DNA of 6,905 nt from Spirosomataceae bacterium (GTDB taxonomy: Bacteria; Bacteroidota; Bacteroidia; Cytophagales; Spirosomataceae). Made by a program: the position numbers and the translations under genes. The notes under the pieces were generated by a model. That model saw only the letters and a program-made list of their open reading frames with translations. It was not told where the DNA came from and ran no database searches. The stretch covers positions 1 through 6,905 of the forward strand of contig JANQUM010000173.1 in NCBI GenBank assembly GCA_030731175.1, given 5' to 3'. Shown here piece by piece: positions 1 through 5,433 of this stretch. Each line of letters starts with the position of its first letter. Position 1 is the first letter of the stretch.

Positions 1-1549
1 TATTATAGTAGTGTTGTGTATCGTTATAGTTTAAACTACCGTAGTTTATTTCATCTGAAGCATAGAAAAAATAGTGAGGGGCAATGCTAACTTCGGCTAA
101 AATCATTGCCCAATTACCAAGGTCTTGCTTGGTCGATAGGTGCTGTAATTCTGCTCGCAATGCGTGTTTTGGGGAAAGTTTCCACGTGCAGTCGGCGATC
201 ACGGTTACTGCGGAAACGATTTCGGGTTTTCCGCCGAGAATAACTTCGCGGTTGAATTGCGTAAAATCTGTAACAAATGTTCCGTGAAAATTATCAGTAT
301 GTTGCTGGTCAAATTCCAAGCTGGCGTTGCGGTAAAACTTCTGGTCACCAATTTCAAAGAACTTCGTAGTGTAGCCTTCATCAGTGTTAATTTCGTAGCG
401 TTTTAGACCGTTCACTGCCGAGGCGTTTAAAGTCCACGTTGAGCCGTTATTAAGTGTATAAGTCGCGTCAAATTGCCCACCAATTTCTCCCAAAACCTGC
501 GACGCGTAAGGGTACAAAGTGAGCAACCGATACGATTGTTGTTTTGTACCGACTGGGACATAATTTGCCAACGCATTATTCAGCATTTCTCCCCGCTGCG
601 AACGGAAATCCATGTTCTCAATTCGTTTGAGTTGCAGCGTTGTGGTTAGGTTTCCTACAAAATAATTAGAAGATAATAAAAAGGCCCGTCCCAAACGAGT
701 TATGAACCGATTTGCGGGGGATGGGTCAGCAGACTTATGAGCATATTCAGCTTGAATAGAAAAGGCATTTTTAGCATAGTCGATCCGGTTGCTCCACGCC
801 CAAACGTTTGGTTTTACAGTCATCAAAATACCGTCGTAATCTTCGTTTTTATTGACGATACTTCCGCCGATTTTTAAGAAATAATTCGCTGTTGAATTGT
901 TGATTATCAACGAATTATTGAATCCAGATAGCCGACCGTCAGTTCTTTCAAAGCCGAGGCGTTGCTTTCCCAAAAAGGCAGAAAAAGTGTATTTTTTATT
1001 GGTGAAAGCAACTCGTAAACCATCGAGAGAGGTGTCCATCCCTAACGCTCGCTGTTCTTGAGCCCGCAGAATTAATCCGTTGCCGAATTGTTCGTAGAAA
1101 TTTCCGAGTGTCGCTCCCCACTTTTTACCCTGATAACTCACAAATCGATTCGCTAAACCAACACCGCTTAGGTTGGAAGGATAACCAATCAAAGCAGGTG
1201 CGTAGCTCTCTCCCCGAACTCCGACCCGAAACCTTTTGTATTGGTAATTTAATTGCAAGTAAGTATTGAAACCGAATCGGTTTTCGAGGGTTTGAAAAGG
1301 CAAGTTTTCGTCTGCTTCGTAACGTTGTGCTTCAATTTGCAGACTTCCCGAAAAAAAGCCTGTATTTTTTGTGGTATCTTGTTGAGAGAAGGATGACGTT
1401 GATATGCAGATTAGGAGCAAGATTATTGAACAGTGATTGATAGTAGTTTTTTCAGTTTTAGCGGCGTTAAAAACAGCCTCGTAGCAAGGTTCTGGACCGC
1501 CCGGCGGCCCGGTACGCTCAAACTGGCAATTTCTCGATAATTCTCTCAT
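1..1549 (-). CDS. DUF6029-type secreted beta-rich envelope protein, C-terminus cut off by window edge
   Basis: The minus strand is open without a stop for 516 codons from an ATG at 1549 to the window edge, so the C-terminus is missing. A signal peptide is visible but begins late: a basic stretch (KTEK, residues 31-34), a hydrophobic core IILLLICI (42-49) and a likely cut after SSFS (52-55). The mature part is rich in aromatic and polar residues, with alternating strand-like segments such as NRFGFNTYLQLNYQY (90-104). It contains a Gly-rich block GATLGNFYEQFGNGLILRAQ (145-164) followed by EQRALGMDTSLDGLRV, which I associate with the Bacteroidetes family DUF6029; this is from memory and was not searched. 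The function is unknown; an outer-membrane barrel or surface protein is plausible. Its ATG overlaps the TGA of the upstream TlpA-like gene (ATGA), implying translational coupling. Residues 1-36 are an odd extension that includes a GC-rich patch. No other ATG lies before the signal peptide in any minus-strand frame. Confidence 0.85.
   Translation of the reverse strand, partial: MRELSRNCQFERTGPPGGPEPCYEAVFNAAKTEKTTINHCSIILLLICISTSSFSQQDTTKNTGFFSGSLQIEAQRYEADENLPFQTLENRFGFNTYLQLNYQYKRFRVGVRGESYAPALIGYPSNLSGVGLANRFVSYQGKKWGATLGNFYEQFGNGLILRAQEQRALGMDTSLDGLRVAFTNKKYTFSAFLGKQRLGFERTDGRLSGFNNSLIINNSTANYFLKIGGSIVNKNEDYDGILMTVKPNVWAWSNRIDYAKNAFSIQAEYAHKSADPSPANRFITRLGRAFLLSSNYFVGNLTTTLQLKRIENMDFRSQRGEMLNNALANYVPVGTKQQSYRLLTLYPYASQVLGEIGGQFDATYTLNNGSTWTLNASAVNGLKRYEINTDEGYTTKFFEIGDQKFYRNASLEFDQQHTDNFHGTFVTDFTQFNREVILGGKPEIVSAVTVIADCTWKLSPKHALRAELQHLSTKQDLGNWAMILAEVSIAPHYFFYASDEINYGSLNYNDTQHYYN
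1490..1515. repeat. GC-rich imperfect palindrome inside the 5' end of the DUF6029 gene
   Basis: A patch of about 25 bp is almost entirely G and C in an otherwise AT-rich region. Its core CCGCCCGGCGG (1498-1508) is an inverted repeat with 5-bp arms around one central base. ACCG and CGGT lie near its two ends (1496-1499 and 1510-1513). About 25 bp away, GTTTTA and TAAAAAC (1455-1473) form a second AT-armed stem around GCGGCGT. Together they look like a REP-like or other dispersed element placed between the two genes, but only one copy is visible here. In the minus-strand frame it encodes Arg-Thr-Gly-Pro-Pro-Gly-Gly-Pro. Confidence 0.4.
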
Positions 1550-2058
1550 TGCAAACTTTGTAAAACCTCGAAATATTTTGCTTCGTCGCCAAGGGCATAC
1601 GCACTGTGTTGATAAATTATTTCACCACTTTTATTCAGAATAATCGTGTGCGGAATGCTCAGGATATTCATCGAGCGTTGTAAGTCTCCGTTGGTATCTA
1701 CGTAAACATCAAAGTTCCAGTTTTTACTTTTTACAAAAGCGGGAACTCGTGTTTTTGTTCGGGCATCATCAGTTGAAATTGCCACAAATTTTACGTTTGT
1801 TTCTTGCTTCCATTGTTCTAATTCACTGCTTACGGCGTTCAATTCCCGCAAACACGGCTTGCACCAAGTTGCCCAAAAACTGATAATTGTCGGACCGTCA
1901 CGGTTTACAATTTCTGTTACCGAAATATTTTGTCGCTGTAAATCTTCAATAAAGACATTTGGTAAGCGTTTTTGAGATGCAACAGACGTGCTAATAAAAA
2001 GCAATATCACTAATTTTAAAAACGCTATTTTTGTCATTTCTCTCTCGCTTTTAGGCAC
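1546..2058 (-). CDS. TlpA-like exported thioredoxin-fold disulfide reductase
   Basis: This is a small exported thiol-disulfide oxidoreductase of the TlpA/AhpC-TSA group, expected to act in the periplasm, either reducing disulfides or passing electrons to another envelope protein. The N-terminal hydrophobic segment (residues 11-27, ending STSVASQ) is a signal peptide. The thioredoxin fold is clear: IISFWATWCKPC with redox cysteines C66 and C69, the strand VKFVAIS (89-95), and the cis-proline loop SIPHTIIL with P136 facing the active site. The total of 170 residues is normal for a single-domain TlpA protein. Two starts are possible: the ATG at 2058, or the one at 2037 (Met8), which gives a more standard signal peptide, MTKIAFLKL. 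The stop overlaps the ATG of the DUF6029 gene, so the two are probably one operon. I see no TAnnTTTG box upstream on this strand. Fold and motif are firm; the substrate is unknown. Confidence 0.9.
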   Translation of the reverse strand: MPKSEREMTKIAFLKLVILLFISTSVASQKRLPNVFIEDLQRQNISVTEIVNRDGPTIISFWATWCKPCLRELNAVSSELEQWKQETNVKFVAISTDDARTKTRVPAFVKSKNWNFDVYVDTNGDLQRSMNILSIPHTIILNKSGEIIYQHSAYALGDEAKYFEVLQSLQ

Positions 2059-2097
2059 GATAATTGGTTAGTATTTCTATTAAAAACTCCGTTCATT

Positions 2098-3078
2098 TTG
2101 AAACATTGTATCGTTTATATCATATCCGTTTTTCTTGCTGCATTCCTCTTCACAGGCTGTGGCAAAGATTCTCCCCTGCCCGAAAAAGAGAAGGAAGTTA
2201 CGTCCATTAACGACCCAAACGTAGGTTGTACGGATGTTATTGCCAAAAATTTTAAAGCAACTGCCACGGTAGAAGATTGCAGTTGCGACTACGATTTTAA
2301 TAGCCAGGTTTCAAAAACCACGCCAAGCAGTTTTTTACGCCGAGCAATGATCGAAGAACACACCGGAACATGGTGCGGCTGGTGTCCGATGGGCAAAGAA
2401 ATTATGGAAACCCTCACCGCAAATCCACAGGTGATTGGCGTAGAAGTGCATTTCAATGACGAAATGGCGGATCTCCCTGTTGCCTACACACCGCTCCGAA
2501 GAAAATACGGCGGTGCTCCTTTTCCGTCGGGAATGGTAAATCGTAGAAAATCTGTTTTGGGAACTACAACGATCCAAAGTCAGGAAGACTGGAAAATAAA
2601 TGTGGACGAATGGCTAAAACAAGGGAATTCATCTGTCGGTATTGCTTTAGAAAGTACTTTGAAAGACGGAGATTTTACCCTGCTTTCACACGTGAAAATT
2701 ACGGAACAAACTTCCGAAAAACTTCGTCTTGGAATTTATTTGGTTGAAGATAAGGTAGCTGGGTATCCGCAATTAAATTACCTGAGCAACTACGCCCAAT
2801 TTAAGCAGTGGAAAGCATACAGCAAACCTGCTGAAATAACTGATATTTTGCATTATAATGTTGCTCGTGCGGCAATTGTACCAATAACAGAGGGAGTTGA
2901 AATTCCGCAAGCGGCACTTTCAGATGGTAAAGTTTTTCGAAAATTATTCACGCTGAAATTGCCCGCAACTGTTGACAAACCAGAAAACGTGAAGGCGGTG
3001 GTTTTTGTGATGAATGAAGCACTTGAAATCCTGACCGTACGGGAAGTAAAAGTAAATCAACGCAGCGAGTGGGAATAG
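2098..3078 (+). CDS. Omp28-related lipoprotein with thioredoxin-like CGWC motif
   Basis: This is an envelope lipoprotein of 326 residues. The signal peptide MKHCIVYIISVFLAAF ends in the lipobox LFTGC, with C21 as the lipidated cysteine. Charged residues follow it (GKDSPLPEKEKE), which could act as a surface-export signal. Residues 43-65 form one degenerate copy of the GCTD...N(Y/F)...AT...D.SC.Y repeat found in many secreted Bacteroidetes proteins, with C44, C61 and C63. A thioredoxin-like domain follows: IEEHTGTWCGWCPMG with C93 and C96, then GGAPFPSGMVNRR (138-150), where P143 fits the cis-proline loop. The C-terminal half is beta-rich and resembles Omp28-type proteins. The start is a TTG codon; no ATG or GTG is usable upstream. 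Divergent from the TlpA-like gene at 39 bp, it probably shares the same redox role. A TATTTTTG at 2026-2033 could be its -7 box but has no -33 partner. The substrate is unknown. Confidence 0.85.
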   Translation: MKHCIVYIISVFLAAFLFTGCGKDSPLPEKEKEVTSINDPNVGCTDVIAKNFKATATVEDCSCDYDFNSQVSKTTPSSFLRRAMIEEHTGTWCGWCPMGKEIMETLTANPQVIGVEVHFNDEMADLPVAYTPLRRKYGGAPFPSGMVNRRKSVLGTTTIQSQEDWKINVDEWLKQGNSSVGIALESTLKDGDFTLLSHVKITEQTSEKLRLGIYLVEDKVAGYPQLNYLSNYAQFKQWKAYSKPAEITDILHYNVARAAIVPITEGVEIPQAALSDGKVFRKLFTLKLPATVDKPENVKAVVFVMNEALEILTVREVKVNQRSEWE

Positions 3079-3156
3079 ATTTTTCGGAATGTGAGAAACT
3101 TTTCTTTCTTTTGTAAAAAAGAACTACTCTTTCCGTATTAAATAGAAAACAAACCC

Positions 3157-3621
3157 ATGGGTAAATTCAAAATAACACTAATTATCATTTTGGTCTTAAC
3201 GCTTCTTGCAGGCTACTATGTCAGCACTGGCTACTATTCTAAAGGCGAACGAGCCGGAACAATTTCTAAAATGAGCGAGAAGGGCTACGTTTTCAAAACA
3301 TACGAAGGCGTTCTTAACGAAGGCGGCTACTCTGGCGAAACCGGAACGCTAACGCCTCGTTACTGGGATTTTTCGGCAAAAGAAGATTCGGTAGTTAATA
3401 AACTCCGGGACGCTATGCAAACCGGCGAGCGAGTAACACTGACTTATCACGAGAAGTTTTTTCAGTTCTCTTGGAACGGCGACACAAAATACTTTATCGT
3501 TGATGTGGTTTTCTTGCCAAAACCGAAACAACCTGTTTACGAAATGCTTCCGCAGCCGCAGGCAGCTCCGCCAGTAGAAATAGACACAGTTGCGAAGTCA
3601 ACTCAGCCAGAAGTAATTTAA
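3157..3621 (+). CDS. Conserved small membrane-anchored protein of unknown function
   Basis: This gene encodes a 154-residue protein. Residues 5-26 form one hydrophobic segment (ITLIIILVLTLLAGYYVSTGYY) preceded by MGKFK, so it is either an N-terminal anchor or an uncleaved signal. The rest is soluble and probably periplasmic. GERAGTISKMSEKGYVFKTYEGVL (31-54) resembles a Bacteroidetes family that databases sometimes name 6-phosphogluconate dehydrogenase. That name is from memory, and it cannot be right here because there is no Rossmann fold. Then come RYWDFSAKEDSVVNKL, RVTLTYHEKFFQFSWNGDTKYFIVDVVF (residues 92-119) and a Pro-rich tail (121-154). No catalytic motif is visible. It lies 78 bp after the Omp28-type gene in the same direction and is followed by a strong terminator, so it could be cotranscribed with that gene. 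The ATG at 3157 is well supported by the position of the anchor segment. Confidence 0.8.
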   Translation: MGKFKITLIIILVLTLLAGYYVSTGYYSKGERAGTISKMSEKGYVFKTYEGVLNEGGYSGETGTLTPRYWDFSAKEDSVVNKLRDAMQTGERVTLTYHEKFFQFSWNGDTKYFIVDVVFLPKPKQPVYEMLPQPQAAPPVEIDTVAKSTQPEVI

Positions 3622-3640
3622 GTTACATTTTAAAATAGTA

Positions 3641-3686
3641 CGAAAGGGGTCTGTAACATTGTTTTGTTACAGACTCTTTTCGTTTT
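3641..3686 (+). terminator. Strong Rho-independent terminator
   Basis: A 17-bp stem, CGAAAGGGGTCTGTAAC at 3641-3657 against 3666-3682, encloses an 8-base loop and is followed by TTTT and an AT-rich run. All pairs match except two G-U wobbles in the plus-strand RNA. On the minus strand those become A-C mismatches, so the hairpin is better formed for plus-strand transcripts. It closes the unit ending at 3621 and insulates the transporter genes from it. Confidence 0.85.
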
Positions 3687-3734
3687 AACCACAGTTCAAA
3701 AAAACGGGGAAAACTCAACGAAGCATTATTTTGT

Positions 3735-3742
3735 TACCTTTG
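3735..3742 (+). promoter_or_regulatory. Bacteroidetes -7 promoter box for the MlaE-MlaF operon
   Basis: TACCTTTG is an exact match to the Bacteroidetes -7 consensus TAnnTTTG. It lies 25 bp before the permease ATG and just after the terminator. No TTTG is found about 19 bp upstream, so the -33 element is missing or degenerate. Its placement right after a terminator and before a new operon supports the call. The 5' leader would be about 20 bases. Confidence 0.6.
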
Positions 3743-3767
3743 TGCAACTTAAAAACCTTGAAAAATT

Positions 3768-4499
3768 ATGTTCGAAATCATTGGGGAGTTTTTCATATTT
3801 CTTGGAAAACTGTTTACCCGCCGCGAAACCCCCAAAGTATATTGGAAACGCTTCATTGATGAATGCGTCACGATTGGGACGGATTCTATCGTGATTGTTT
3901 CAATCGTTGCTTTCTTTATCGGTGCTGTAACTTGCGTTCAGACGTACGCTAATTTGGTAAGTCCTATTATACCGACTTATGTAGTAAGCAATGTGGTTCG
4001 GGATATGACGCTTTTAGAACTTTCCTCAACGTTCATGTGCGTGGTGTTGGCGGGAAAAGTGGGCTCAAATATCGCCAGCGAGCTCGGAACGATGCGAATT
4101 TCGGAGCAGATCGATGCTCTGGAAGTTATGGGGATAAATTCGGCTTCGTATTTAGTATTACCGAAGCTTTTGGCAGCAATGTTCACGTTCCCGTTACTTG
4201 CAATTTTATCTGGGTTTTTAGGGATTTTTGGTGGTTATATCGCCGGAACCTTAACTGGAATCATGACTCCTGACGAATATATTTACGGTATTCGTTATTC
4301 TTTTATTCCTTCTAATGTTATGATCGGAATAATCAAAGCATTCGTATTTGGGTTTCTGATCGCCACCATTTCGGCTTTTAAAGGTTATAATACCAAAGGC
4401 GGGGCGTTAGAAGTGGGGCAATCTTCCACGTCTGCGGTTACGAATAGTTGTATCGCTGTACTTTGTGCTGATTATTTACTGGCGGAATTATTGACCTAA
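3768..4499 (+). CDS. mlaE: MlaE-family ABC transporter permease
   Basis: This is the inner-membrane permease of a phospholipid/MCE-type ABC transporter. In the Mla system it works as a dimer with two ATPase subunits and an MCE-domain ring. Its 243 residues are near the usual family length. After an amphipathic N-terminus (residues 1-30), hydrophobic segments fall at about 40-63, 86-97, 127-165 (nearly continuous), 183-204 and 222-241. The family signature is clear: VVLAGKVGSNIASELGTMRI (92-111), then SEQIDALEVMGINSASYLVLPKLLA, with the E and D characteristic of MlaE. The late motif KGYNTKGGALEVG (205-217) precedes the last membrane segment. The ATG at 3768 follows a -7 promoter box by 25 bp. 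The ATPase gene lies 90-108 bp downstream, and the two form an operon. The symbol reflects family membership; orthology to E. coli mlaE was not tested. Confidence 0.93.
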   Translation: MFEIIGEFFIFLGKLFTRRETPKVYWKRFIDECVTIGTDSIVIVSIVAFFIGAVTCVQTYANLVSPIIPTYVVSNVVRDMTLLELSSTFMCVVLAGKVGSNIASELGTMRISEQIDALEVMGINSASYLVLPKLLAAMFTFPLLAILSGFLGIFGGYIAGTLTGIMTPDEYIYGIRYSFIPSNVMIGIIKAFVFGFLIATISAFKGYNTKGGALEVGQSSTSAVTNSCIAVLCADYLLAELLT

Positions 4500-4503
4500 G
4501 AAA

Positions 4504-4542
4504 TTGTAAATTGGTGAATTAGCGAGTTGAGAAACTAACGTA
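4504..4542. repeat. Degenerate 8-bp-period repeat between transporter genes
   Basis: Directly after the permease stop, related TTG/TTA-rich units follow one another at 7-8 bp steps: TTGTAAA (4504), TTGGTGAA (4511), TTAGCGAG (4519), TTGAGAAA (4527) and CTAACGTA (4535). The pattern is imperfect and contains no stem. It occupies the gap between the two genes, where I see no promoter or terminator. Confidence 0.45.
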
Positions 4543-4570
4543 AGACCACGCAAAAAACTATAAAAATCAA

Positions 4571-4605
4571 AGCCAAAAGCTAAAAGCCTATGGCTGATAG
4601 CCATC
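4571..4605. repeat. 7-bp-period AGCYAAA-type repeat reaching into the ATPase 5' end
   Basis: Five consecutive heptads share the pattern (A/G)GCYnAn: AGCCAAA at 4571, AGCTAAA at 4578, then diverged units at 4585, 4592 and 4599. The last units contain ATGGCT-GAT-AGCCAT (4590-4604), a 6-bp-arm hairpin that buries the upstream candidate ATG of the ATPase gene. The first ATG after the repeat, at 4608, begins the conserved protein sequence. Confidence 0.6.
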
Positions 4606-4607
4606 AC

Positions 4608-5372
4608 ATGATCGAAATTAAAAATATTCAAAAAGCATTCAACGGTCGGGAAATCCTAAAAGGAATAAGCGGCACGTTTGAGAAAGGGAAAACCAGCCTT
4701 GTAATTGGATCAAGCGGAACGGGAAAGTCCGTACTGATGAAATGTATGCTTGATTTGATACGTCCGGAAACGGGCGAAGTTCTTTATGATGGAAGAAACT
4801 TCCTGACCGCCGACGATGAAATGAAAAAGGAAATTCGGCGAGAAATGGGTGTTCTGTTTCAAGGCGGAGCGTTATTTGACTCGAAAACCGTTGCCGAAAA
4901 TGTATCTTTCCCGCTCGAAATGCTAACAACGATGAGTCGGGGCGAAATAAAAGATCGGGTAGTTTTTTGTTTGGAGCGAGTTGGACTTGCCGATGCCGCC
5001 GACCGAATGCCATCCGAAATTTCGGGTGGAATGAAGAAACGCGTTGGAATTGCCAGGGCAATTGTAATGCGGCCCAAATACCTCTTCTGCGACGAACCCA
5101 ACTCCGGTCTTGACCCGTTAACGGCAATTACCATTGACGAACTTATCAAAGAAATAACGGACGAGTTCCAAATTACGACCGTCGTTATTACCCACGATAT
5201 GAACTCCGTATTGACCATCGGGGAATACGTTATGTACCTTGACAAGGGAAATAAATTGTGGGAAGGCAACAGCCAAACCGTGCTGCAAGCTTCCGTACCG
5301 GAACTCGACGAGTTTGTATTCTCAAACTACGCTCTCAAAACCATGCGGGATGATATCAGAAGCAGAAAATAA
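4608..5372 (+). CDS. mlaF: MlaF-family ABC transporter ATPase
   Basis: This is the cytoplasmic ATPase that powers the MlaE-type permease encoded just upstream. In 254 residues from this start all the ABC motifs are present: Walker A GSSGTGKS (34-41), Q-loop VLFQGGALFDSKTV (82-95, Q85), signature ISGGMKKR (138-145), Walker B YLFCDEP (158-164, D162/E163), D-loop NSGLD (165-169) and H-loop THD (H196). GALFDS after the Q-loop and SGGM in place of SGGQ are typical of the MlaF subfamily. I chose the ATG at 4608 because MIEIKNIQKAF is how such proteins usually begin, and because the in-frame ATG at 4590 lies inside a repeat and hairpin and would add only MADSHH. The gene is cotranscribed with the permease gene. 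No MCE, MlaB or MlaC gene follows; the next gene is convergent. Confidence 0.93.
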   Translation: MIEIKNIQKAFNGREILKGISGTFEKGKTSLVIGSSGTGKSVLMKCMLDLIRPETGEVLYDGRNFLTADDEMKKEIRREMGVLFQGGALFDSKTVAENVSFPLEMLTTMSRGEIKDRVVFCLERVGLADAADRMPSEISGGMKKRVGIARAIVMRPKYLFCDEPNSGLDPLTAITIDELIKEITDEFQITTVVITHDMNSVLTIGEYVMYLDKGNKLWEGNSQTVLQASVPELDEFVFSNYALKTMRDDIRSRK

Positions 5373-5374
5373 AA

Positions 5375-5407
5375 AGGAGTTGCTTGGTTTAATCTCAAAA
5401 AACTCCT
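5375..5407 (+). terminator. Possible weak terminator hairpin after the MlaF gene
   Basis: AGGAGTT (5375-5381) and AACTCCT (5401-5407) form a 7-bp stem directly after the ATPase stop codon, with a long 19-base loop and only a short TATT after it. It lies in the 61-bp gap between convergent genes and could end transcripts from the left. The large loop and missing T-run make it weak. Confidence 0.3.
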
Positions 5408-5433
5408 ATTACGTACAAAGCCTAATAGATTTC

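Noticed and set aside
84..406. Two short plus-strand open frames near the left edge
   Set aside because: They lie opposite the 516-codon minus-strand DUF6029 frame and show no domain-like sequence; they are antisense shadows.
2059..2097. Promoter for the TlpA-like gene in the divergent gap
   Set aside because: No TAnnTTTG match is present on the minus strand in or just beyond the gap, so no site can be placed.
3106..3123. AT-only stem TTCTTTT/AAAAGAA between the Omp28-type gene and the small membrane protein gene
   Set aside because: It has a 7-bp AT-rich stem with a 4-base loop and no T-run after it; chance pairing in a T/A-rich gap is likelier than a terminator.
3627..3636. Palindrome ATTTTAAAAT before the terminator
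   Set aside because: It is short and AT-only, and such sequences are expected by chance; no operator context supports it.
5029..5053. ISGGM in place of the LSGGQ signature in the ATPase
   Set aside because: SGGM is usual in the MlaF subfamily, so this is not a defect.
4639..5269. Long minus-strand open frames of 136 and 162 codons
   Set aside because: They are antisense to the MlaF gene, whose motifs are all intact; their translations are low-complexity and lack any recognisable motif.
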